A stretch of DNA of 56,592 nt from Nitrosomonas sp. (GCA_017879645.1 JAAEXZ010000009.1:1-56592); one strand, 5' to 3'. Shown: positions 15,332 through 25,367, counted from the stretch's first letter. Notes: generated by a model from the sequence alone, not told the origin. Program-made: numbers and translations.

Positions 15332-16627
15332 ATGAAAATAGGCTTGTTTCTTGTCCCGTTTCTGTGGTGCATGCTGAGTGCTGGTGTGGCGAATGCTGAA
15401 CTGGAAATGTCGGTTGATGCGCAGATTTTTGATGATAAACAATCAGAACGTATTATTTTGGTTACTTATTCGGATAAGCATATCAATCGTGTCCCGATTG
15501 GGACATCGAGTCATGCGTACCGACGCAGGGGGGATTACAGTAGCTCGAGTTGGAGCAAGCGCATAGCCGCCAGTCTGGAATCGGATTATAAATTGAAATT
15601 ACTCTCGCAGTGGCCGATCAAGGAGATCGGTGAACATTGTGTCGTTTACCTGGTTGGTGAGAATCACTCTATTGATGACGTGATCAATGCGTTATCAAAG
15701 GATGAGCGGGTTGAGAATGTTCAGTTGATGAATACTTTTCACGTTTTATCTGCAAGCAGATACAGTGATCCCTATTATCGGTTGCAATCCAATATCCAAT
15801 CTATCAATCTGGCCGAGATTCACTCTCAAGCAACCGGTAAGAATGTAACAATTGCGATCGTCGATACCGGTGTGGATGCCAAGCACCCAGATCTGGATGG
15901 TCAAATTCAGAGCAGTAAGGATTTTGTAGCCCAGAAATCTTTGGTAGCCTTGGGGGATAATCATGGTACAGCAATTGCCGGAGTGATTGCGGCCAAACCA
16001 AACAATGGACAAGGCATCGTTGGTATTGCACCTGATAGCAATGTAGTTTCGCTAAAGGCATGTTGGGGTACCAAGGAAGGTGCACTCGAAGCTGTATGTA
16101 ACAGTTTCACGCTGGCATTAGCTATCAATACAGCGATTGAAATGAAAGTCGATGTGCTGAATCTGAGTCTTACGGGACCACACGACCCGTTACTGGCAAA
16201 ACTGATAGACAAGGCGGTGAAGCAGGGTATTATCGTGGTGGCTTCGCAAGCTGACAAAGTGGATGGCAAATCGGGTTTTCCATCGCAGCAACCTGGCGTC
16301 ATCGGCGTCAGAAGTACACATAGTCAGGACTTGCTTCCAACAAAAAGCGAGCATGTACTTGCAGTCACCGCGCCCGGACAGGATATTTTGACGACATTAC
16401 CAAATGGTGCATACGATTTTGTATCCGGTAACTCGTTGGCTACGGCTCATATTTCCGGATTGGCCGCATTGCTTTTGCAATCTAAGCGCAACGTCAACAG
16501 TTACGAGTTGATGAAGTTGTTGGCAACCGCGAATGAACCAACATTCTATAAGGTTTTCCGCAAAGGGCGCCTTGATAGTTCGGTGAGTATGACGACCGAT
16601 AATAATTTGGTCCAGACTGGAAGTTAG
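15332..16627 (+). CDS. Subtilisin-like (S8) serine protease, exported
   Basis: From the ATG at 15332 this is 431 residues and begins with a clean signal peptide (cleavage after GVANA). A GTG at 15302 would overlap the anti-sigma stop (GTGA). A prodomain-like region (about 80-145) ends VENVQLMNTFHVL. The catalytic triad is Asp178 (IVDTGVD), His211 (DNHGTAIAG) and Ser368 (GNSLATAHISG). The segment where subtilisins have the oxyanion-hole Asn (AAAGN) reads VASQAD, so that Asn appears to be missing, and the Ser motif has GNS in place of GTS. Activity may be low or specialised. It is the third gene of the sigma/anti-sigma unit and probably a periplasmic or secreted component of the same pathway. 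Confidence 0.9.
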   Translation: MKIGLFLVPFLWCMLSAGVANAELEMSVDAQIFDDKQSERIILVTYSDKHINRVPIGTSSHAYRRRGDYSSSSWSKRIAASLESDYKLKLLSQWPIKEIGEHCVVYLVGENHSIDDVINALSKDERVENVQLMNTFHVLSASRYSDPYYRLQSNIQSINLAEIHSQATGKNVTIAIVDTGVDAKHPDLDGQIQSSKDFVAQKSLVALGDNHGTAIAGVIAAKPNNGQGIVGIAPDSNVVSLKACWGTKEGALEAVCNSFTLALAINTAIEMKVDVLNLSLTGPHDPLLAKLIDKAVKQGIIVVASQADKVDGKSGFPSQQPGVIGVRSTHSQDLLPTKSEHVLAVTAPGQDILTTLPNGAYDFVSGNSLATAHISGLAALLLQSKRNVNSYELMKLLATANEPTFYKVFRKGRLDSSVSMTTDNNLVQTGS

Positions 16628-16832
16628 TTTTTAATGTTAGTGGATATGTGATATTTTGCGCTGTTTTTTTATGAGCTAGGATATGCTCATCTGTAAATAT
16701 CTGCCAATTCACTACCTTAAATTTCTTTCTCATCGATTCTGGGCATTGTGAAGAGATTCGACGAATTCCGACTCAAGCGCTTTGTGATCCACCAGATGGC
16801 AAACTAGGGGTGCGCTGGCACACACTTCAGTG

Positions 16833-19800
16833 TCAATTCAGCTGCAGTTGACTGATGGATTCCTGTTTGACGAATGTTGACAAGTGTTTGAGCAGCTCCT
16901 CTTCCCTGTATGGCTTGCCAAGAAAAACATCCACGCCCAAGCTTTTGGCAATTTTCTGGTGCTTCTCCGCTGATCTCGATGAAATGATAATGATAGGAAT
17001 GGATGCAGTGGCCGTGTTGGCTCGTACTTGTTTGATCAACTCAAAACCATTCATTTTGGGCATTTCCAGGTCGACCAGCATCACATCGGGTTTGTTTTCC
17101 TGGAGTATCTGCAGTGCTTCCGTGCCATTCTTGGCCATCAGCACCTCACATCCCTCGCGTTCCAGCAAGCGGCAAGTAACTTTACGTACCGTGAGAGAGT
17201 CGTCGACGACCATGGCTGTAGGGGTTCTGGGCATCTTTTTATGCGTATTGACGGGTAAATCGGCAGTTGTTGTATCGAAATAGTGTTGAAGCTCGCTGCG
17301 TTGTAACAATTTAACTGGATTGATGATCAGGATGACATCGCCGCTTGCCGTGATTGTGGCGCCTTCGATACCGGGAGCATGGGCAAGTTGTGAACTGGTA
17401 TTTTTGACCACTGCATCGGTATCTTCGATGAATTCATCGATCTGGATTGCCATATGCTGGGTTCCACTGTGTAGAAATAATACCCGCCCGTGACGGGGAA
17501 TTTGTGCGTCTGAAGGTTCATCCAGCAGATGTGACAAATGGGCAAATGGGTATTTCTTGCCATTCCATTCCACGTGCCGTTCCTGATTTATTTTTTGTAA
17601 TGCTACGCTATCAAATTCATGCTGATGTTCGACAATGAACGCCGGAATTGCATGGGTTTGCTTGCCAGCCCGAATCATGAAGATCTGTACGACTGACAAC
17701 ATGAGTGGCAAGTAAATGGTGAAAGTAGTGCCTTGATTGGGCAGGGAGCTGACGCTGATACGTCCGCCCAATATGGAAATCTCATTTCTGACAATATCCA
17801 GTCCGATACCGCGTCCAGCAATGCCGGTAATCGAGTCGGTAGTGGACAATCCAGGTGAGAAAATCATGGACATCAACTGGTCATCGTCCAAGGCTTCATC
17901 GGGCTGGATCAATCCCAACCGGATGGCCTCTTCGTGTATGCGGGATAAATTGAGACCCTGACCATCGTCGCTCAGGGTAACGATGACTTCATTGGCTTCC
18001 TGGCGCAGTTGTAGTGTGACTTGTCCGCTTTCAGGCTTGCCAGCCTGACGTCGTTGGGCAGGTTCTTCAATGCCATGCGCGATGGCGTTCCGCAGCAAAT
18101 GTTCCAGCGGAGGATTGATTTTTTCCAGGATATTGCGATCGATTTCAATTTCACTGCCCTGAATTTCCAGACTGGCTTTTTTGCCTAAATCATCTGCAAC
18201 CTGCCGAGCAATACGGTAATAGCGTTCGGCGAAATTGCTAAATGGCAGTGTACGGACCTGTAGCAAGGATTGTTGCAATTGCCGGTTGACCACGGACTGT
18301 TGCGCGGCTGCTTCTTCCGCGGCGATATGCGAAGCGCGTAAGCTTTTTTGTACAGTGATGATGTCATCGACACTCTCTGCCATGAGTCGCGTCAGTTCCT
18401 GCAAGCGGGTGAAACGGTCGAATTCCAGTGGATCCAGGCTGTGTTCGTTATCCTGTCGCTGAGCTAGACGCGATTGCATCTGTGTTTCAGCTTGTATTTC
18501 CACTTCGCGTAACTGATCGTGCAAGCGATGTGTGCTTTCAGACAAATCCTGCAAAGATTGCTTGAACTGATTAAGCTGGGTGTCGATTTTGACGCGTAAG
18601 ATACCGGCTTCGCTGGCATCGGTAACAAGCCGGTCAATGAGTTCCGTATTGATGCGGAGTATCGTTTTCGCCTGTAGCGAATCGGTTCTTTCGATGGCGA
18701 CGCTATCCGTGGCGGGAGTCTCGCCGGTCGTAGGCTCGGGTATAGAGGCCTGAACGGGTTGACTGGTCTGTAATTGTTCGATTTGAGCGCCGATACGATC
18801 AAATTCGCTTTCTAGTTGATCTAATGCGGTATCACTGATGCTGTGCTCATGGAAAGCGGCTGCAATATGACTTTCCATGGCATGAATCAATTCCCCGAGA
18901 TGCATGGCGCCGGCCATGCGCGCACTGCCTTTAAGGGTGTGCAGCAACCGCAGCAGTGCATGGTGAATGTCTTCATCCTGAGGCAGTACCCGCCATGCGC
19001 GTAGCTTGCTGCCAACCTGTGGAATGATGTCGTGCGTTTCTTCCAGGAAAGCTAGCAATAATTCATCGTTAAGTGAATCTGCCAGGGTGGCGGGCAATTC
19101 TGGTTGTGGCGTTTCCTCAACGATCGTTTCAACGACCGGTGGAGTTTCAACAACCGCATTTGCTGGCGTTGCGTTGATTGCCGCAGTTGTGGCAATCGGT
19201 ATTGGTATTTCAGAATCTTCACGACCATGCAGAAGGTTGTCGGCACTGCGTACCAGATCATCGGCGACCACTTCGGCACGACCCTGATCGCGCAGGCTCT
19301 GACACCATCCGCCATAGGCCTTGCATGCGCGATCAATCAATGCGATGAATGGGTCAGAGACAGGTTTTTTTCCGGCGATCCATTGTGTCAGAACCTGCTC
19401 CAGTTTCCAGGCCACCTCGCTCATGGCATTGAGTTGCACCATGCGGCCGCTGCCCTTGAGGGTATGGAATGCGCGACGCAGATTGGTTAATGCTTCGCTG
19501 CTGGCGGATTGCTGATAACTTTGGAGATCGGTAACGATCCCGGCCAGTACTGTTTCTGCTTCATCAAGGAATATGCCAAGCAGTTCTGGATCGGAAGTGG
19601 TATCGACAGGCGCCAAAGGTGTTTCCTTGACTGGTTGCGGTGGTCGAATCGCGACAGGAGGGGAAACGGTGGTGGAGACAGCATTGAATAATCGGATGGC
19701 CTCATCAATGATTTGATGACTGTCGGGACGCCCGCTTTTGTAGGCTTCAGTAAAGAAGCCCAGACTGCTGAGACCATCAACCAGTAATATTTGCTCGGCT

Positions 19801-21374
19801 TCGAGAATGTTGTACCCGGGTTGCAGGAGTTTTTCTACCAGATGACGGCAATGGGTCAGCAGCGTATTGGCTTGTTGCAGATCCAGCATGATCAATGCGC
19901 CGGAAACTTGCTGAAATAAATCGGCCAGGCCGGACAATTCAGCACGCTGGGCTGGTTCAAAAAAGAACTTGTCCAGTATGTTCTCGATCTGAGCGAGATT
20001 GACCAGAATCTCCTGTGTAACTTGACCCAGTAGTTCGTTTTCCTGCGTCTTGCTTTCGAGTGGTGCAATGGCTGGAATGCTGGGAAGCTCAGTATCTTCT
20101 TGGCGCGTTGTGGTGATGTGATGCAAACGCTCGGCCAGCGCCGAAATCTGCTGGGGTAGATCGGGTGAGAGCTTGTTGAAGTCGTCCAGAATGCTTTCCA
20201 CCATCAGCAGGGCAGTGGCCATTTCCATAGCCAGTTCTTCGTTCAGATCCTGGGGATGGGCTTGCAGATTGGCAATGCTGTCGCCAATGACCTGGATGAT
20301 CTGTGTCAGGGGTGCACATTCGGTTTGTTGCGCCTGATGACCGAGCCATTCGATGTATTCAAACAGCGAATCCAGACTCTCTTGCTGTCCAGCACAAAAT
20401 TCCCGCCACATGTCGTTGGCTTGCATCAGCGTGCTGCGCAGTTTTTGCAGGACGGGCTGCAGTGTATCGACTTGCTCGAATGTCGGTGAATCGTCGGCGA
20501 TTTGACCCGGCCAGGTATAGCTGTTGCGGATTTCAGTCAGACGGGGACTGGTCGATTCGCTGTTGGAAATGTGATACAGCAATTCCCGCATCAGTGTTGC
20601 CGTATTTTCGGTGGTGCCCGCGGCAAGGTGGCGAATGGCCTGTTCGATTTTGCCACACAGGCGACGAACCGAAACGTCGATGGAAGTGTCCTGCTGTTGC
20701 AGTAAGTCCTCCAGAAAACCGGCTGTTACCCACCAGAATGCACGCTGCTCGGTAGTTCCTGGGAATTCTTCCAGCTTGCCGATGGCATTGGCCATTTGCT
20801 GCAGACTGTTTTGCTGGGCTGGATCGCGTAACCATTTCAGCAATCCAACCTGGAATTCCATACCAACCTGTTTGGCGATTAATCTTTGTGTGGTGGCATT
20901 GATGTGTGGAGCTTCAGGTTTGAAAACGGGTGTGGCAATCAGGCGGGGAAAAAATAAATCACTTTCCGGGGCATTTTCATACCCATAAACCTGCATCAGT
21001 CCACGATAAGCTGGAAAAAGACGGAGCGGATTTTCTTCCTTGCCATCGATGAGTTCGTTCAGGTAAAAGAGTAGAGCTTTGTTGGATTGCTTCAGCGCGT
21101 CGCAGATTTGCGTGTTGGGACTGATCTTTTTGATCAGCAGTGCATCCACCACCTGCTCCATTTTTTCACTAACGATGGCGATACTGCTCAACCCAAGCAT
21201 CTCGAACAAGCCATCCATTTGATGGATATAGTTCTTGCAATCCTTGAGAGGATTGATTTTGTCCGGATGACTGGTAATAGCGTCGATATTCTGTTCAATC
21301 AATGAAAAGACCTGATAAATCCCTTCCTTGATTCCGATAATCGAAGAAATATTCAGTTTGGATTGAGCGCTCAT
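16833..21374 (-). CDS. chpA: ChpA-type hybrid chemotaxis histidine kinase (twitching motility)
   Basis: This 1513-residue CheA-like kinase is of the type IV pilus chemosensory system. The N-terminal 550 residues hold degenerate helical Hpt-like repeats. Two intact Hpt motifs follow: FHTLKGSGRMV near residue 636 and LHTLKGSARMAG near 811. Then come a dimerisation helix, a histidine-kinase ATPase (HLLRNAIAHGIEEPA near 1093, GRGIGLDIVRNE), a CheW-like domain (about 1240-1370) and a receiver domain with the phospho-acceptor Asp near 1433 (VMLVDLEMPKMNG) and FLGKPYREEELL. The protein would take signals from PilJ and phosphorylate response regulators. It starts 41 bases after pilJ ends, in the same direction. 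Long but normal for ChpA/PilL proteins. Confidence 0.94.
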   Translation of the reverse strand: MSAQSKLNISSIIGIKEGIYQVFSLIEQNIDAITSHPDKINPLKDCKNYIHQMDGLFEMLGLSSIAIVSEKMEQVVDALLIKKISPNTQICDALKQSNKALLFYLNELIDGKEENPLRLFPAYRGLMQVYGYENAPESDLFFPRLIATPVFKPEAPHINATTQRLIAKQVGMEFQVGLLKWLRDPAQQNSLQQMANAIGKLEEFPGTTEQRAFWWVTAGFLEDLLQQQDTSIDVSVRRLCGKIEQAIRHLAAGTTENTATLMRELLYHISNSESTSPRLTEIRNSYTWPGQIADDSPTFEQVDTLQPVLQKLRSTLMQANDMWREFCAGQQESLDSLFEYIEWLGHQAQQTECAPLTQIIQVIGDSIANLQAHPQDLNEELAMEMATALLMVESILDDFNKLSPDLPQQISALAERLHHITTTRQEDTELPSIPAIAPLESKTQENELLGQVTQEILVNLAQIENILDKFFFEPAQRAELSGLADLFQQVSGALIMLDLQQANTLLTHCRHLVEKLLQPGYNILEAEQILLVDGLSSLGFFTEAYKSGRPDSHQIIDEAIRLFNAVSTTVSPPVAIRPPQPVKETPLAPVDTTSDPELLGIFLDEAETVLAGIVTDLQSYQQSASSEALTNLRRAFHTLKGSGRMVQLNAMSEVAWKLEQVLTQWIAGKKPVSDPFIALIDRACKAYGGWCQSLRDQGRAEVVADDLVRSADNLLHGREDSEIPIPIATTAAINATPANAVVETPPVVETIVEETPQPELPATLADSLNDELLLAFLEETHDIIPQVGSKLRAWRVLPQDEDIHHALLRLLHTLKGSARMAGAMHLGELIHAMESHIAAAFHEHSISDTALDQLESEFDRIGAQIEQLQTSQPVQASIPEPTTGETPATDSVAIERTDSLQAKTILRINTELIDRLVTDASEAGILRVKIDTQLNQFKQSLQDLSESTHRLHDQLREVEIQAETQMQSRLAQRQDNEHSLDPLEFDRFTRLQELTRLMAESVDDIITVQKSLRASHIAAEEAAAQQSVVNRQLQQSLLQVRTLPFSNFAERYYRIARQVADDLGKKASLEIQGSEIEIDRNILEKINPPLEHLLRNAIAHGIEEPAQRRQAGKPESGQVTLQLRQEANEVIVTLSDDGQGLNLSRIHEEAIRLGLIQPDEALDDDQLMSMIFSPGLSTTDSITGIAGRGIGLDIVRNEISILGGRISVSSLPNQGTTFTIYLPLMLSVVQIFMIRAGKQTHAIPAFIVEHQHEFDSVALQKINQERHVEWNGKKYPFAHLSHLLDEPSDAQIPRHGRVLFLHSGTQHMAIQIDEFIEDTDAVVKNTSSQLAHAPGIEGATITASGDVILIINPVKLLQRSELQHYFDTTTADLPVNTHKKMPRTPTAMVVDDSLTVRKVTCRLLEREGCEVLMAKNGTEALQILQENKPDVMLVDLEMPKMNGFELIKQVRANTATASIPIIIISSRSAEKHQKIAKSLGVDVFLGKPYREEELLKHLSTFVKQESISQLQLN

Positions 21375-21415
21375 CCCGAAATACTATCAATCAATACGAG
21401 TAATTGAAAATAGAA

Positions 21416-23539
21416 TCAAACTTTAAAATTCGCGACAGAAGCCTTGAGCTCGGTCGCAAAACCTGTAATTTGCTTGACTGATGTAGTAGCCAAACGGGTA
21501 CCCACGGTGTGCTGACGGGTAATGTGCAGGATTTCTTCCATATTTGCAACCACTTTGTTCGCTGAACTTGTTTGCGTACTGGTCGCTTCAAATATTTTGG
21601 TGACCAGTGTCGCCAGTTGTTTCGACACCTGTTCGATTTCTTCCAGAGCACGTCCGGCAGAATCGGAGCGCTGGGTACCTTGTGTGACGCCCATCGTACT
21701 TCTTTCCATGGCAGCAATGGCATCTTGGGTATCGTGTTGTATGGTGAGAATCAGTTCGCTGATCTGCTTGCTGGCCTCGGTCGATCGCTCAGCCAGCCGC
21801 TGTACCTCCTGTGCAATGACCGTGAAGCCACGTCCGGCCTCTCCAGCGGCAGTGGCTTGCAGGGCTGCGTTGAGAGCCAGTACGTTGGTTTGTTCGGTGA
21901 TGTCGGTCATCAGGGTAACAATTTCGCCAATTTCTTGCGAACTTTCACCCAGGCGTTTGATCCGTTTCGAGGTGTCCTGGATATGCGTGCGGATATCGTT
22001 CATTCCTGTGATGGTTTCGCGTACCGCCGATGCTCCCTTTTCCGCAGCTGCCAGGGATTGCTTGGCAACACGTGCCGATTCCGTTGCCATGTCCGAGACT
22101 TCGGTAATGGAATCGCTCATGCCCAGAACCGCGATGGTGCTTTCTTCGATTTTTTCCGATTGCAGTTGCTCGGCGGACAATAATTCGACCGCAACCTGCT
22201 GGGCTTGCTGTGAAGTTTGTACGACGAGCGTGCTGGCCTGGTTCACTTGTTCCACCAAGGTGTGGAGCTCTTCGATGGTGCAGTTGATTGCATCAGCGAC
22301 GGAACCGGTCATGTGATGAGTGATGTCGGTACGCACCGTCAGATCGCCATCGGCAATTTTCTTCATATCCAGTAGCAGCGTCTGCATGGCCTGCTGGGTT
22401 TGAACGATTTCGTTATGGCTGAGCAAATCCTGTTTATGGTTGAGTATTTCCTGTTTTAGCGATTTATGACGCAGGGATCGAATAAAAAAGGGTAGGGTTA
22501 TCGCCAGGCCGGCAATCAGGCCATAGAACAGAATGTTCAGTGTAGAAGCCATCCAGGCAGTCTGTTCACGCAATTCATGCTGCAATTGCTCAGTCAGACT
22601 CAACATCGATTCATGGGTATTGGCTATGTCCAGGCTGGTGGATTGGATGGCAATGGCATGGGTGATTTCCTTGCCAATTACATTCAGATTATCAGCAAGT
22701 TTCTGTAACAGGGAATAGCTGTGCGAAAGCAGGTCCTGAATCTTGTCATCCTTATCAGAAGCCGCTGCCAGACCGTTGCGGCCTTGACTCAAGGTTTGCA
22801 GGATGATCGAAATTTGTGCGCGATCCTGTGCCAGTTGTGCCGAAATTTCCGTGGCCGTCCATTCGCCGGTCAGCATGATCTGGATGTTCTTGACGGCATC
22901 GCGTACATGAACTCTGATCGATTCGAGCGTTTTTATTTCGGCGGAAAGGTGACCCACTTCGGCCATACGTGCGACCAGCTCGTCAATACGGCGGCCAAAT
23001 TGACTGTAGTGACGGGAAACGGCTTTCATGTTGCTGCCAAAGCGTATCAGCGAATCTTTCTCGGTAAAAAAAGATTGTGCTGTTTTGTCAGCAAGCTGCC
23101 AATCATCCAGATAGTCTTCCAGAGCGGGTAAATCTGCCGAAACAGGGGAAACGGTTTCGTCGTGATAGACCCCTCCCTGGGAAATGAGCATGATCAAATG
23201 ACTCAGTTGATTGTGATGCTCCTGCAATTCCGAAAAAATGGAGGTTTGTCCTGTGGCCGCCTGTTGTGCTGCCTTGGTGATCTGTACATGCTGCATTGCC
23301 AGTTGCGATACGACTTCGGACTGGATTGCAGTACGCTGGTTAATATGATTGCTTACAATCAGCGTCAAGACAAGCAACAGAGATAAGACCGCCAGCGTGG
23401 TACCAGGCGAAAAAAAATTCTTCAAGGATGTTAAAGTGCTTGAAGCATCTTGTCGTACTGGAATCGCGAGAACTGGCAGATTGGTCGTTGTGGTGGTAAC
23501 GCCTGTAGTCAAGCCGAGATTAGAAAAATGCTCTTCCAT
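21416..23539 (-). CDS. pilJ: PilJ-type methyl-accepting chemotaxis protein
   Basis: This 707-residue chemoreceptor feeds ChpA. The ATG at 23539 is preceded by GGAG at good spacing; the frame extends six codons further to a TTG, but that part is the ribosome site itself. One membrane segment lies near residues 45-65 (GTTLAVLSLLLVLTLIV) and a second near 350 (LFYGLIAGLAITLPFFI), enclosing a helical periplasmic sensor. A HAMP-like segment follows (KIADGDLTVRTDI). The signalling domain has the conserved hairpin region (ALNAALQATAAGEAGRGFTVIAQEVQRLAERS). pilG, pilH and pilI, often found before pilJ, are not in this neighbourhood. Confidence 0.94.
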   Translation of the reverse strand: MEEHFSNLGLTTGVTTTTTNLPVLAIPVRQDASSTLTSLKNFFSPGTTLAVLSLLLVLTLIVSNHINQRTAIQSEVVSQLAMQHVQITKAAQQAATGQTSIFSELQEHHNQLSHLIMLISQGGVYHDETVSPVSADLPALEDYLDDWQLADKTAQSFFTEKDSLIRFGSNMKAVSRHYSQFGRRIDELVARMAEVGHLSAEIKTLESIRVHVRDAVKNIQIMLTGEWTATEISAQLAQDRAQISIILQTLSQGRNGLAAASDKDDKIQDLLSHSYSLLQKLADNLNVIGKEITHAIAIQSTSLDIANTHESMLSLTEQLQHELREQTAWMASTLNILFYGLIAGLAITLPFFIRSLRHKSLKQEILNHKQDLLSHNEIVQTQQAMQTLLLDMKKIADGDLTVRTDITHHMTGSVADAINCTIEELHTLVEQVNQASTLVVQTSQQAQQVAVELLSAEQLQSEKIEESTIAVLGMSDSITEVSDMATESARVAKQSLAAAEKGASAVRETITGMNDIRTHIQDTSKRIKRLGESSQEIGEIVTLMTDITEQTNVLALNAALQATAAGEAGRGFTVIAQEVQRLAERSTEASKQISELILTIQHDTQDAIAAMERSTMGVTQGTQRSDSAGRALEEIEQVSKQLATLVTKIFEATSTQTSSANKVVANMEEILHITRQHTVGTRLATTSVKQITGFATELKASVANFKV

Positions 23540-23655
23540 GAGTTTCTCCTGATTCAATTGTGCTTTGATAAATCAGCCAAATCCAGTTTTGGGACGATGG
23601 CTTGATGTCCGATGGTGGATAGCATAAGGCAAAGACCCGAAATCAAAGATGCGAT

Positions 23656-23677
23656 AAGACCTGGAAAAGGGGGTCTT
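23656..23677. terminator. Possible terminator hairpin between ilvA and pilJ
   Basis: AAGACC (23656-23661) and GGTCTT (23672-23677) form a 6-bp stem with a 10-base loop, located downstream of ilvA and upstream of pilJ. The T run follows on the plus strand (TTTT at 23676-23679), so it is a poor match for ilvA, which reads the other way. The call is weak. The remainder of 23540-23855 shows no supported gene. Confidence 0.25.
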
Positions 23678-23855
23678 TTGATACTGGATTTCCGAATGGA
23701 TTTGTTCTGTAACGGGGATTCTTCACATGGTGTACGTGAGAATTATCCTGTACTTGTGTAGGTGAACAGCGTGTGATTTCTGAAATTCAGTCACCAGGTG
23801 GACAGTTATTTGGGCTGTATGGTGTTGGCTAAATAGCCGGGCTGCGTGATGTGAC

Positions 23856-25367
23856 TCAGGCGAGGAATAATCGATAGACAGGATTCTCAGTTTCATCCCA
23901 GTAGTGATATCCCAATTGATCAAGAAATGCCTTGAAATTGGACTTCTCTTCCGCAGCCACTTGGATACCGATCAGAACCCGCCCGTAATCCGCGCCATGA
24001 TTACGGTAATGAAACAGGCTGATGTTCCAGTTGTGACTCATGTTATTCAGGAAATTCATCAGTGCACCAGGGCGATCCGGAAATTCAAAGCGGTAGACAA
24101 TTTCATTCTTGACTTCGCGAGCCCTTCCACCAACGAGATGACGCACATGTAGTTTTGCCATTTCATTGTTGCTCAAATCCTCGGTGGCCAGTCCACTGTG
24201 ACGCAATTCCTCGATCAGTGCCTGCGTTTCCTGCTGATTGCGTACCGATATGCCGACAAAAACATGTGCCACTTGCGGATCGGCGTAACGGTAGTTGAAC
24301 TCGGTAATGCTGCGGGTACCGAGCAGATTGCAGAATTTCTTGAAACTGCCGGGCTGCTCCGGGATGGTGACCGACATGACCGCTTCGCGCTGTTCGCCAA
24401 TTTCGGCACGCTCGGAGATGTGGCGCAGGCGGTCAAAATTCATGTTGGCGCCGGATGCAATGGCAACGAGTGTCTGGTGCTGGATGTTTTCGCGCGCAAC
24501 GTAAGCCTTGATGCCGGCAATCGACAGCGCACCGGAAGGTTCCAGGATGGTGCGAGTGTCCTCGAATACATCCTTGATAGCCGCACAAATGGCGTCGGTA
24601 TCGACCAGCATGACTTCATCGACCAGCTCGCGGCACAAGCGGAAAGTTTCCTTGCCGACATGCCGTACCGCTACACCATCGGCAAACAGCCCCACTTGCG
24701 GCAGTTTGATGCGGCGACCAATTTGCAGCGAGCGATACATGGCATCCGAATCGACTGGCTCAACGCCAATGATCTTGATTCTGGGATACAGTCGTTTTAC
24801 GTAGGCTGCCACACCCGCGATCAAACCGCCGCCACCGATGGGAACAAAAATCGCATGAATGGTACCGGTGTGCTGACGCAGAATTTCCATGCCGATGGTA
24901 CCCTGGCCGGCGATGACATCAGGATCGTCGTAGGGATGCACAAAAGTGGCTTCCTCTTCCTTGGCGAGTGCGATGGCATGTTCATAGGCGTCATTGTATG
25001 AGTCGCCATGCAGGGTGACCGTGGCACCATGTCCCATTACGGCATTGACCTTGATCTGTGGTGTCGTGACCGGCATGACGATGGTTGCAGAACAATCCAG
25101 TTTTTTGGCGGCCAGTGCTACACCCTGTGCATGATTGCCGGCCGAGGCTGCGATGACACCCCGGTTGCGGATGGCTGGGGACAGTTTGATCATCTTGTTG
25201 TAGGCACCACGCAACTTGAAGGAGAACACCTGCTGCAAGTCCTCGCGTTTCAGCAATATCTGGTTATGTATGCGCTCCGACAGATTGGCGACGCGTTCCA
25301 GCGGGCTTTCGATTGCTACATCATAGACCTGTGCGGTCAGAATTCTTTCAAGATAATCGTTTTTCAT
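23856..25367 (-). CDS. ilvA: Threonine dehydratase, biosynthetic
   Basis: Threonine dehydratase (503 residues) converts L-threonine to 2-oxobutanoate, the first step of isoleucine synthesis. The N-terminal PLP catalytic domain shows the Schiff-base Lys in SFKLRGAYNKM, SAGNHAQG, the phosphate-binding GGGGLIAG and SGANMNFDRLR. Two ACT-like regulatory modules follow (about 330-415 and 425-500, e.g. FPDRPGALMNFLNNM), as in the isoleucine-sensitive biosynthetic enzyme and not the short catabolic one. A RidA-family gene, whose relatives clear the reactive enamine made by this enzyme, lies 1.7 kb away on the other strand. Confidence 0.97.
   Translation of the reverse strand: MKNDYLERILTAQVYDVAIESPLERVANLSERIHNQILLKREDLQQVFSFKLRGAYNKMIKLSPAIRNRGVIAASAGNHAQGVALAAKKLDCSATIVMPVTTPQIKVNAVMGHGATVTLHGDSYNDAYEHAIALAKEEEATFVHPYDDPDVIAGQGTIGMEILRQHTGTIHAIFVPIGGGGLIAGVAAYVKRLYPRIKIIGVEPVDSDAMYRSLQIGRRIKLPQVGLFADGVAVRHVGKETFRLCRELVDEVMLVDTDAICAAIKDVFEDTRTILEPSGALSIAGIKAYVARENIQHQTLVAIASGANMNFDRLRHISERAEIGEQREAVMSVTIPEQPGSFKKFCNLLGTRSITEFNYRYADPQVAHVFVGISVRNQQETQALIEELRHSGLATEDLSNNEMAKLHVRHLVGGRAREVKNEIVYRFEFPDRPGALMNFLNNMSHNWNISLFHYRNHGADYGRVLIGIQVAAEEKSNFKAFLDQLGYHYWDETENPVYRLFLA

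Noticed and set aside
16671..16690. 6-bp inverted repeat ATGAGC/GCTCAT as terminator of the sigma operon
   Set aside because: The T run precedes the stem on the plus strand, so it has the wrong polarity for the protease gene.
23723..23923. 66-codon minus-strand frame at the end of ilvA
   Set aside because: It overlaps the ilvA C-terminus and has no start context; no signal peptide or domain.
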